From assembly GCF_009739465.1 (NCBI RefSeq), contig NZ_WHOM01000039.1:1-64000 (forward strand): a DNA stretch of 64,000 bases. Direction: 5' to 3'. Under the pieces are notes generated by a model. It was not told where the DNA came from. It saw nothing but the letters and a program-made list of their open reading frames with translations, and searched no databases. This DNA is from Streptomyces apocyni. GTDB lineage: Bacteria; Actinomycetota; Actinomycetes; Streptomycetales; Streptomycetaceae. Shown piece by piece: positions 35,436 through 42,228 of this stretch (position 1 is its first letter; every line of letters starts with the position of its first letter). Both the position numbers and the translations under genes were made by a program.

Positions 35436-36917
35436 TCAGTCGGTCTGGCTGTCCGCGTGCTTGGGCAGGCAGAACATCAGGGCCCACATCAGGGCCAGGA
35501 GGCTGCCGACCCACCACAACACGGTGATGAACGCGTCGCGGTTGAGTCCGGCGTCGGGCGAGCCCTTAGTGGTGGCGAAGAACACCAGGGCGGTCAGCGC
35601 GGTGCCCAGCGCGATGCCCAGATGGATCGCGGTGTTGAACAGACCCGAGGCGGAACCCGCGTCCTCGTGCGGGACCTTGGCCAGCGACAGGTCGGCGAGC
35701 GGACCGCCGACCATGCCGAGACCGAAGCCGATCAGTACCACCGGAGTGGTCATCCCCAGCAGGGTCAGGTCCGCCTGGCCTCCGGCGGCCTGGAGTCCGC
35801 AGCCGGCCATCGCAGTGATCGTGATGAGAGCTCCGGCCTGGGGAAGACGGCGGGCGAAACGCCCGGCACTCTTCGCCGCGATCGTCGCGCCGGCCAGTTC
35901 TCCGACGGAGAGCAGCACGAAGGCCAGGGCCGCGTGGACGGGGCTCATGCCCAGGCCGCGCTGGAGGTAGAGGGTCCAGGTCATGAAGAACAGCCCGCAC
36001 AGCAGGCCGTGCATCAGCTGCGCGGCCATGCCGCCGGAGAACTGCCGCCCCTGGAAGAGTGTCAGAGGCACGAGGGGTGCGTTGTCCTGCTTGCGCTGCT
36101 GGTGGCGCAGGAAGACACCCAGGACGAGGAGACCTGCGGCGAGCATGGCGAAGCACCACAGCGGCCAGTGGTGAAGGTGACCCTCGCTGAGCGGAAAGAC
36201 GATCAGGACGATGGCCAGTGCGGACAACGCCATGCCGGTCAGGTCGAGCCGGTCGGCCTTCTTCACGGTCGACTCGGGGATGAACTTGCGTCCCAAGAGG
36301 ATCACGGCGAGGCCGACGGGAACGTTGACCAGGAAGATCGGCCGCCAGGACAGACCGAACAGGTCGGCCTCGGTGAGCAGGCCGCCCATCACCGGGCCCA
36401 GGACGTTCGCGATGGAGAGAACGGCCCCGTACAGGCCGAACGCCTTGCTACGGTTCTGGCCCTCGAAGGTGACGTGGATGGTGGCCAGGACCTGCGGGAT
36501 CATCAACGCGACTCCCACGCCCTGGAGCAGGCGGGCACCGACCAGCACGCCCGGCCCGGCAGCGAGGCCGCACAGCAGCGAGGCCGCGGTGAACACGACG
36601 GTGCCGATGACGAGGATCTTGCGTCGGCCGTAGAGATCGCCGAGGCGTCCGCCGGTGATCAGCCCGATGGCGATGGGCAGGGAGTAGCCGGTGGTCAGCC
36701 ACTGCACCGCGGCCGGTCCGGCCCCGGTGGACTCCTGGATCGCGGGCAGCGCGGTCAGGACGACCGACTGGTCGAGGATGTTCAGGAGCTCGGCGCCGAG
36801 CAGCACCAGGAGGGCGATCCAGGCCCCCAAGGCCATCTTCGAGGGGCCAGGTGATGGGTGGGTTGAGGTTTGGGTGGTGGTGTGCTGTGGCTCGTCGCCG
36901 AGCGCGGAGGAAGACAG
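35436..36917 (-). CDS. DHA2-type MFS drug transporter, copy 2 (CTG start likely)
   Basis: A 493-residue transporter strongly similar along its whole length to copy 1 (LDQSVVLTALPAIQESTG; GGRLGDLYGRRKILVIG; GFGLGMVGGPLADLSLAKVPHED). Aligning the 5' ends puts its start at CTG (36917), where copy 1 has GTG; AGGAG lies 8 bases upstream in both. No ATG/GTG lies in that position. Other in-frame options are ATG 36836, which cuts into the first helix and gives 466 residues, or a long upstream reading with no similarity. CTG is either a rare start or a mutation weakening this copy. Confidence 0.82.
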   Translation of the reverse strand: MSSSALGDEPQHTTTQTSTHPSPGPSKMALGAWIALLVLLGAELLNILDQSVVLTALPAIQESTGAGPAAVQWLTTGYSLPIAIGLITGGRLGDLYGRRKILVIGTVVFTAASLLCGLAAGPGVLVGARLLQGVGVALMIPQVLATIHVTFEGQNRSKAFGLYGAVLSIANVLGPVMGGLLTEADLFGLSWRPIFLVNVPVGLAVILLGRKFIPESTVKKADRLDLTGMALSALAIVLIVFPLSEGHLHHWPLWCFAMLAAGLLVLGVFLRHQQRKQDNAPLVPLTLFQGRQFSGGMAAQLMHGLLCGLFFMTWTLYLQRGLGMSPVHAALAFVLLSVGELAGATIAAKSAGRFARRLPQAGALITITAMAGCGLQAAGGQADLTLLGMTTPVVLIGFGLGMVGGPLADLSLAKVPHEDAGSASGLFNTAIHLGIALGTALTALVFFATTKGSPDAGLNRDAFITVLWWVGSLLALMWALMFCLPKHADSQTD

Positions 36918-37398
36918 AACGGGAACTCCTGATCCAAAGGAATCGGGGAGCCCTGCCGACAGCCGCACCGGGGCCAGAAAACACGAAACCCGGGGCAGAA
37001 GGCAGAGCTGCACCCGGGAAAGAGAACTGCGGGGATGGGTGACGCAACTCAGGCCAGCGCGACGTCCGCCCCCGGACATGTGCGACAGAAACAGCACATG
37101 GGGAACGCGGACGGCTACATGGCCTGGTTAATAGGACGTCACCTCAAGATCGACACAGAAGGAACAGAGAATCCAGTCACTGTCACCGACACCTCGGCAC
37201 AGGAACCCATCCACAATACGACACCCTCGGATTCCACGCACACCAGGTCGCGAGCCTGCCCCCTGCCGGTCCGACCGCGCACTGCGCCAAGCCCTGTCAC
37301 AACTCGTTGTCACCCAGAAGGCGAACCGGGCCGGTTCTGGGAATGGTTCGTGACAGACCGCGGCCCCGGCCAGCCATGGCGGCCCGGCACCCCGGTGC
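36918..37398. other. Island spacer without a clear gene
   Basis: About 480 bases upstream of the second transporter. I see only a possible promoter region for it and no supported gene. Readings on both strands have no recognisable protein. A TetR- or MarR-type regulator, expected for such pumps, is absent. Confidence 0.5.
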
Positions 37399-37656
37399 CC
37401 GCAGTTCGAGGCCGCCCTCGCCGCCGCCAGGGAGATCAAGGCCCACGCCCCGCACTGCCGGGTGATCTTCACGGTGAACGAGATGAAGAGGCTGGGACGC
37501 GACGCCGCAGAGCTGACCACGCTCGCCGATCACCTCACCGCCCACGGCCGGGAGTCCCCCCTCGAAGGGCCCGACGCCGCAGCCCGCAAGAGCAACCACG
37601 GCGGGATGCCGCCGGTGATCACCGGCGGCATCCCGCACACCGTGCTCTCCCAGTAG
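37399..37656 (+). pseudogene. Decayed serine recombinase (resolvase/invertase) fragment
   Basis: The frame holds QFEAALAAAREIKAHAPHCR, then VIFTVNEMKRLGRDAAELTTLADHLTAHG, which match the middle of Streptomyces resolvase-like recombinases. Next comes a short scar (RESPLEGPDAAARKSNHGG) that skips the catalytic-domain end and joins the later PPVIT region; the expected ~35 residues are absent. It stops at TAG 37654-37656. The N-terminal part with the catalytic Ser is missing or unreadable. It is a non-functional relic of the machinery that may once have moved this island. A perfect palindrome lies in its 3' end. Confidence 0.78.
37601..37636. repeat. Perfect 36-bp palindrome
   Basis: GCGGGATGCCGCCGGTGA (37601-37618) reads as its exact complement from 37636 back to 37619, with no spacer. 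It falls where intact relatives encode GGRPPVITDDMLH and have only a partial palindrome. Confidence 0.85.
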
Positions 37657-37689
37657 GCGCCATCTATCGCTCTCACTCGGTCAGAGCGG

Positions 37690-37718
37690 ACCGTCCCACC
37701 CCGGTGGGGTGGGACGGT
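37690..37718. terminator. Hairpin with 13-base arms
   Basis: ACCGTCCCACCCC and its complement are perfect, with a 3-base centre, 34 bases after the recombinase fragment's stop. No T-run is present. Confidence 0.65.
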
Positions 37719-37962
37719 CATGTTTGCTGCGAGACCTCCGGCGCTGCTGTCGGCGGGGGCCATCGCCCTGCGGGCCGGGCCCCCGCCCGGACGGCGCAGG
37801 TGGTGACGAGCTCGTGTCTGACGCGCGCGGGGAGGCGCGTCGGCCCTCGTCTCTGCCTGCGCTCCAGGGTCGGGGCGCCGTTGTCTCACTCCCTCGATCA
37901 GGTAACCCCACGTCGAGATCGCTGGGCGATGTGGACTCTTAGTGGACATTGGTCACGGAAAA

Positions 37963-37990
37963 GCCCCCCAGTCGATCATGACTGGGGGGC
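37963..37990 (-). terminator. Terminator downstream of tRNA-Val
   Basis: GCCCCCCAGTC / GACTGGGGGGC with a 6-base loop, followed on the minus strand by TTTTCC. It lies 37 bases beyond the tRNA's 3' end. Between this and the previous hairpin (37719-37962) I see no gene. Confidence 0.78.
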
Positions 37991-38022
37991 TCGAATGCAG
38001 GCTCTCACCTGCCACTTACCTT

Positions 38023-38068
38023 CCGGTGGGCGCGGACGGTTTCGAACCGCCGACATCCGCCTTGTAAG
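38023..38068 (-). other. Right attachment-site repeat within tRNA-Val
   Basis: The 40-base copy (38023-38062) identical to 33691-33730, plus one mismatch and GTAAG, is contained in the intact tRNA gene and its first four downstream bases. It marks the crossover boundary at which the island joins the chromosome. Confidence 0.82.
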
Positions 38069-38098
38069 GGCGGCGCTCTACCACTGAGCTACGCGCCC
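38027..38098 (-). tRNA. tRNA-Val (anticodon UAC)
   Basis: A 72-base cloverleaf: acceptor GGGCGCG/CGCGCCC with discriminator A, D arm GCTC-AGTGGTA-GAGC, anticodon stem CCGCC/GGCGG with loop CTTACAA (anticodon TAC, reading GUA), and a T arm containing TTCGAAA. No CCA is encoded. It carries a Rho-independent terminator and is the integration target of the adjoining island. Confidence 0.95.
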
Positions 38099-38217
38099 GG
38101 GGGATGTCGGACACCTTACCTTGCCTCCGGCGGTGCCCCGCAAACGGCATAGGGTGGGAGGATGGCAGTCGGGGCGGGCAGCGTGGACGACGGACGGGAC
38201 CAGTGCGGGAGAGGGAC

Positions 38218-39606
38218 TTGACGGCGACGACACCATCACAGCCGCGTGCGCGGCGAGTTGTAGGCCACCGTGGGTCCGCGGGTGCCCTTCGGGATGTCGT
38301 GGCGTTGGTGGTGCTCCCGTTGCCGTTGCTGGCTGTGGTGGTGCCTGGGGCGTTCGCGGGTGGGGGTACGCGGCGGTGGTTCGGGGGGCGGGGCGAGAGT
38401 CAGCGGGCCGATGCGCAGGCCGCCAAGGACGACGCGGCCGCGGCGTTCTACGAGCTGGATACGGCTCAGCGTGAGCTGCGGATCTCGATAGAGACGATCG
38501 CCGCTGTCGACAACTCGCCGCCCGCACGCCGGGTGGCGTCCGACTTCGCGGCGCTCGGGCAGCGCATCGACGAGGTCAGCCATGAGTACATCAGTGCCGT
38601 CGATGCTCATGATCTCGATCGGGATGATCTTGAGGCTTCGGTCGCGGCGCGGGCCCGGACCGAGCTGGCGCGGGTCAAGGACGAGCTGGTCCGGGTCAAG
38701 CGGGAGCTGGAGCGGTTCGGGCAGGGGCTCGGGCCGTTGCTCGACAAGGCGGAGACCCAGCTGGCCCGGGTAGCGCCCGCCATCGAGCGGGCCCGGCAGG
38801 CTCTGCTGGGCGCGAGCACCGCTCTCGACGCGGCGCGCGGTGCGGGGCTGCGGGCGGATGACCTCGCGGCGCGGCTGGCGGCCCTCGGGCCTGAGCTGAC
38901 CCGGCTCAACCAAGGTGCGGGGCAGCATGGCGTGCAGGAGACCCTGCACCGGGCCGACCAAGTGCTGCGGGAGGCTGAGGCCGTACGGGCCGATGCCGCG
39001 CGGCTGCCGGAGCAGGCGGCCGAGATCGACCGGCGGCTGGTGTCGCTGCGTACCCGCGCGCAGGCCCTGCACACCCGGTCCACGCAGGTGGAGCCCGTGC
39101 TGAGCGAGCTACGGCGACGGTTCACGGCCGCCTGCTGGCAGGACCTGCAGCCCGTGCCCGAGCAGGCCGCCGACGCGGTACGGCAGGCCGAGCTGAAGCT
39201 GTCCGAGGCCCAGCGGGCCCGGAGCGAGCAGCGCTGGGCCGACGCCACGTCGCGGCTGAGTACGGTGCGGGCGCTGCTGAACAGCACGGATGAGGCGGTC
39301 TCGGCGGCGGGCGACCGGCTGCGGCGGCTCAATGCCGTACAGAAGGACCCGGAGCAGGAGATCCAGCGGACCCGGTTCGCGATCCGCGACGCGCAGCGGC
39401 TGGCCATGGCGGGGCGGCAGACCCCCGATCCACGGCATGCCCGCCCGCTGGACGACTCGGTGGCGCGGCTTGAGCGTGCGATGGAGGGCCTGCAGGGCAG
39501 GCATCCCGACTACTGGCACTTTCTGACCGAGACGGACGCGGTGCGGCAGACGGTGGCCCGGGTGGTCGCGCAGATCCGGGACGAGCGCGGGGGCGCTGGG
39601 GCGTAG
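38218..39606 (+). CDS. Membrane-anchored coiled-coil protein of unknown function
   Basis: A 462-residue protein. One N-terminal hydrophobic segment (VVALVVLPLPLLAVVVPGAFAGG) anchors it. The rest is almost fully helical with long heptad-like, Ala/Arg/Glu-rich stretches (LARVKDELVRVKRELERFGQGL and similar), so a long coiled coil is expected. It could be a scaffold or cell-envelope protein; no catalytic motif is seen. TTG at 38218 (GGGAG 6 bases upstream) is preferred to GTG at 38203. It is a conserved-looking Streptomyces hypothetical without close neighbours. Confidence 0.72.
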   Translation: MTATTPSQPRARRVVGHRGSAGALRDVVALVVLPLPLLAVVVPGAFAGGGTRRWFGGRGESQRADAQAAKDDAAAAFYELDTAQRELRISIETIAAVDNSPPARRVASDFAALGQRIDEVSHEYISAVDAHDLDRDDLEASVAARARTELARVKDELVRVKRELERFGQGLGPLLDKAETQLARVAPAIERARQALLGASTALDAARGAGLRADDLAARLAALGPELTRLNQGAGQHGVQETLHRADQVLREAEAVRADAARLPEQAAEIDRRLVSLRTRAQALHTRSTQVEPVLSELRRRFTAACWQDLQPVPEQAADAVRQAELKLSEAQRARSEQRWADATSRLSTVRALLNSTDEAVSAAGDRLRRLNAVQKDPEQEIQRTRFAIRDAQRLAMAGRQTPDPRHARPLDDSVARLERAMEGLQGRHPDYWHFLTETDAVRQTVARVVAQIRDERGGAGA

Positions 39607-39751
39607 GGCTGCGCTGGCGCTCGGGGCGCGGGGCCCGGGGCTCGGTCCTGTGGATTTGTCGGGTTTCCCTTGTGGGCGGATGCTGGGTGTACGTACGTGC
39701 GCGTGCGCGGCACGTGCGCTTGGCCTCCGCGAGCCCAGGGAGGGCGACACT

Positions 39752-40330
39752 ATGGCCACGCACATACTCCACGGCCCCCGGCGGCGTGTCAGGCTCAACG
39801 AGCACCTGCCCGTCGACCACCGGCTCAGCCAGGTCTACCGGGTGGGCGCGGGACTGACCGGGCTGGTGCTGCTGGCGTTCGGCATCCTGGGGCTGATCGA
39901 CAAGGTCGGCTTCTTCGACACCGGCGACAACACGATCGCCGGGCTGAACAGCAACGGCGCGCTGAGCGTGCTGTCGATCGGCGTCGGGCTGCTGCTCTTC
40001 GTCGGGATGGTGATCGGCGGCAACTTCGCCTCGACGCTGAACATGACGCTCGGCATCCTCTTCATCCTCAGCGGCTTCGTCAATCTCGCGCTGCTGGACC
40101 GGGAGTTCAACCCGCTCAACTTCCGCATCCAGAACGTGCTGTTCAGCTTTGTGGTCGGCGTGATGCTGATGTTCTTCGGCATGTACGGGCGGGTCAGCGC
40201 CACGCTGCCGCACGACAATCCGTACTGGAAGGCCCGCCACCCCGAGCAGGCGGCCCGGGAGTCGCGGCGGGGCACTCGCAGGTCGCTCAGACAGCGCCGC
40301 GAGAACCGGCAGGGTCACGAGGCCCCGTAA
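39752..40330 (+). CDS. DUF4383 membrane protein
   Basis: A 192-residue protein with four hydrophobic helices: VYRVGAGLTGLVLLAFGILGLID, GALSVLSIGVGLLLFVGMVIGG, LNMTLGILFILSGFVNLALLD and VLFSFVVGVMLMFFGMYGRV. These are the DUF4383 signature spacings. A basic tail follows the last helix. The function is unknown; members are often seen in actinobacteria as general envelope proteins. The ATG at 39752 follows AGGGAGGG. It converges with the zinc-ribbon gene, with an 18-base tandem repeat between them. Confidence 0.85.
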   Translation: MATHILHGPRRRVRLNEHLPVDHRLSQVYRVGAGLTGLVLLAFGILGLIDKVGFFDTGDNTIAGLNSNGALSVLSIGVGLLLFVGMVIGGNFASTLNMTLGILFILSGFVNLALLDREFNPLNFRIQNVLFSFVVGVMLMFFGMYGRVSATLPHDNPYWKARHPEQAARESRRGTRRSLRQRRENRQGHEAP

Positions 40331-40371
40331 GGACCACAAGACCCGTAAGGCCCACAAGACCCTTAAGGTCC
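40324..40371 (+). repeat. 18-bp tandem repeat beginning at the DUF4383 stop
   Basis: CCCGTAAGGACCACAAGA and CCCGTAAGGCCCACAAGA are followed by a partial third copy, CCCTTAAGG. The stop TAA (40328-40330) recurs 18 bases on at 40346, and again as TTAAGG, in frame. Confidence 0.75.
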
Positions 40372-40373
40372 TG

Positions 40374-40604
40374 TCAGCCGCAACAGCCTCCGCCGCAGCA
40401 CCCGCCACCGCCACCCGCCGCGGGCGACGCCTTAGCGGCGGACGGCGCCGCCGACGCGGAGCCGCCCACGGCCACGGTCGACAGCAGCTTTACGGTGTCG
40501 TCGTGCCCCGTGGGGCAGGACGCGGGCGCGGCGGACTCGGCCATCGGGCGGCTGACCTCGAAGGTGTCGCCGCAGGTCCGGCAGCGGTATTCGTAACGGG
40601 GCAT
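40374..40604 (-). CDS. FmdB-type zinc-ribbon protein
   Basis: A 76-residue protein. The N-terminal ribbon starts MPRYEYRCRTCGDTFEVSRP, with a CxxC pair (C8 and C11) and SCPTGHDD; the family normally has a second CxxC, but here the second half is CPTGH, so zinc binding may use Cys/His. The C-terminus is a Gly-rich run ending CCGGGCCG, probably another metal-binding patch. FmdB-like proteins are suspected regulatory or repair accessories; the function is unproven. Confidence 0.85.
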   Translation of the reverse strand: MPRYEYRCRTCGDTFEVSRPMAESAAPASCPTGHDDTVKLLSTVAVGGSASAAPSAAKASPAAGGGGGCCGGGCCG

Positions 40605-40614
40605 GCCCTACAGG

Positions 40615-40662
40615 CTAGCGCCTGCGGGGCTGGGCTGGTCTTGCTGGGCTAGCGCTTGCGGG
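40615..40662 (-). repeat. Direct repeat spanning the O-methyltransferase stop
   Basis: CTAGCGCCTGCGGG and CTAGCGCTTGCGGG lie 34 bases apart and differ at one base. The second contains the gene's stop (40649-40651, minus strand); the first repeats it after the end. Confidence 0.6.
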
Positions 40663-41308
40663 CCAGGGTCAGGCCGTCGACCACCGGGAGCATCACGCTG
40701 TCGACCCGGTCGTCCCTCTTCACCCGCTCGTTGAACTCCTTGATCGCCGCCGCGGGGCCGGTGGCGTCCGGGTCGGTGACCCCGCCGTGCAGGAAGACGT
40801 TGTCCACGACCAGCAGGCCGCCGGGCCGCATTCTGGGCACCAGTTCGTCCCAGTAGCCGATGTAGTTTTCCTTGTCCGCGTCGATGAACGCCAGGTCGAT
40901 GTGCGGCTCCTGGGGCAGCGCGCCCAAGGTCTCCAGCGCGGGCGCGATCCGCAGTTCGATCCGGTCCGCGACCCCGGCCTTGTCCCAGGCCTCGCGGGCG
41001 TGAGCCGTCCACTCCTCGGAGACGTCGCAGGTCAGCAGCGTGCCATCGGGTGGGAGGGCCTGGGCCATCGACAGCGAGGAGAGACCGGTGAACGTGCCGA
41101 CCTCGACCACGCGCCGGGCCCCGGTCAGCTTCACCAGGAAGGCGAGCAGCGGGCCCTGCTCCTCGGCGACCTGCATGCGCGCACGCGTCGGGAACCTGGT
41201 GTGCGTGACGTCCACGAGCATCCGCTGTACCGGGTCGAGCGGCGGATTGTGGCCCAGCATGTAGGCGTAGAGCTCGTCGGTCAGGGGTGTGCTGTTTCCC
41301 TTGGACAT
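40649..41308 (-). CDS. SAM-dependent O-methyltransferase (class I, CCoAOMT-like)
   Basis: A 219-residue methyltransferase. The SAM-binding motif is VVEVGTFTGLSSLSMAQALP, followed by LLTCDVSEEW, and IDLAFIDADKENYIGYWDEL contains the metal-binding Asp. VDNVFLHGG is the conserved post-strand. These mark the caffeoyl-CoA O-methyltransferase-like family (O-methyltransferase_3). The natural acceptor is unknown; the family methylates catechols and hydroxy-polyketides. The start ATG at 41308 lies upstream of the first helix. It stands alone, 60 bases from the next gene. Confidence 0.9.
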   Translation of the reverse strand: MSKGNSTPLTDELYAYMLGHNPPLDPVQRMLVDVTHTRFPTRARMQVAEEQGPLLAFLVKLTGARRVVEVGTFTGLSSLSMAQALPPDGTLLTCDVSEEWTAHAREAWDKAGVADRIELRIAPALETLGALPQEPHIDLAFIDADKENYIGYWDELVPRMRPGGLLVVDNVFLHGGVTDPDATGPAAAIKEFNERVKRDDRVDSVMLPVVDGLTLARKR

Positions 41309-41333
41309 ACGGAGCCGTCTCCTCGCGTCGGGG

Positions 41334-41370
41334 CCGTCGTACGCACGTGATTACCGTCGTACGCACGTTA
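41334..41370 (-). repeat. Reiterated-stop repeat after the HAD gene
   Basis: CCGTCGTACGCACGT occurs at 41334-41348 and 41354-41368, 20 bases apart. On the minus strand each unit follows a TAA: the gene's own stop, and TAATC before the second copy. Confidence 0.6.
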
Positions 41371-42228
41371 CTCCGGCCCGGCCGCGGACAGCAGCAGGCG
41401 CAGGATCTCCTCACCCGCGGCGGCGCCCCGCGTGTCGAGGGCGGTGAGGTTCGGTGCGGTCCAGCCGGTGTCGGCCAGTTCGCCGTGGCCGGGGCGCCAG
41501 GCGCGGTCGGCGGCGGCGAGCAGGTCGGCGTCGAGCAGCGAGTCCCCTGCGGCGAGGGTGAGTTCCGCGTCGGTGCGGCGGGCCACTTCGCGCATGGCCG
41601 CGCTCTTGGTGAGCGGGCGCGGTACGGCGTAGATCTTGCGGCCCTGGAGGGAGACCGTCCAGCCTCGGGGCTCGGCCCACTCGGCGAGTTCCTTGACCCA
41701 GCCGTCGGGGAGCGCCGCGCGGTCGACGACGAGATAGGCGAAGAGGTCCTCGGCGACCCGCTCCTTGAGCAGCCAGGCCTCGTCGGCGGTACGCAGCAGA
41801 TGGGCGCGGACCTCCGCCAGTGGGGCGGCTTCGGCGGCGAGCCGGGCGGCGACCTGGCGCTGCCAGTCGGGATCGGAGATGCCGTCGACGAGGAGGTGGC
41901 CGCCGTTGGCGCAGATCGCGTAGCGGGGGGTGGGGCCGGGTCCGGTGACAGTGACGGGAACGGGTCCGGGGACCGGGAGGTGGATGCGGCCGTACTGCTC
42001 GCGGGTGCGGGTGGTGGTGGGCACGAAGTCGGTGCGGCGGGCCAGCTCCGTGAGGAGTCCGGCCGCGGTCTCGGTGAGGTAGGAGAGCGGCTTGCTCTCG
42101 TACACCTCGACGCAGAGCAGCCGGGGGGCCTCGGCGTCGGGCATCGGGAGCTGGAGGGCCGCCGCGGAGTAGATCAGGGTGCGGTCGAGGTCGCTGGCGA
42201 CGAGGACGCGCCTGGGGTCGCTGCTCAC
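41368..42228 (-). CDS. HAD phosphatase of the Ter operon
   Basis: A 286-residue HAD hydrolase. Motif I VASDLDRTLIYS has the two catalytic Asp; the C-terminal motif AAGDSLLDADLLAAAD supplies the metal-binding Asp; the large central insert is the C2 cap seen in sucrose-phosphate-phosphatase-like enzymes. In related Ter clusters this phosphatase is proposed to help make a nucleoside-like metabolite together with the PRTase and the CitE-like lyase. Its start overlaps the preceding gene's stop by four bases, so it is the last gene of a coupled operon. The substrate is inferred only from context. Confidence 0.87.
   Translation of the reverse strand: MSSDPRRVLVASDLDRTLIYSAAALQLPMPDAEAPRLLCVEVYESKPLSYLTETAAGLLTELARRTDFVPTTTRTREQYGRIHLPVPGPVPVTVTGPGPTPRYAICANGGHLLVDGISDPDWQRQVAARLAAEAAPLAEVRAHLLRTADEAWLLKERVAEDLFAYLVVDRAALPDGWVKELAEWAEPRGWTVSLQGRKIYAVPRPLTKSAAMREVARRTDAELTLAAGDSLLDADLLAAADRAWRPGHGELADTGWTAPNLTALDTRGAAAGEEILRLLLSAAGPE

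Larger units (their letters stand above)
33691..38068. mobile_element. Remnant integrated element at tRNA-Val(UAC)
   Basis: A 4.4-kb segment between two direct repeats of the tRNA-Val 3' half. It contains two DHA2-type MFS transporter genes and a decayed serine-recombinase gene. There is no tyrosine integrase, excisionase, replication or transfer gene, so it cannot move alone. The tRNA-proximal end is at 38023-38068 and the far end at 33691-33736. Both ends carry their own hairpin terminator, so the tRNA's original terminator was moved to the far edge. Confidence 0.72.

Noticed and set aside
34057..36854. Long plus-strand readings through the two MFS genes
   Set aside because: Gln/His/Glu-rich antisense of transmembrane codons; both transporters on the minus strand are convincing.
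37035..38087. A 350-codon plus-strand gene across the island's right part
   Set aside because: The reading crosses the recombinase relic in another frame, two hairpins and the tRNA; composition is not gene-like.
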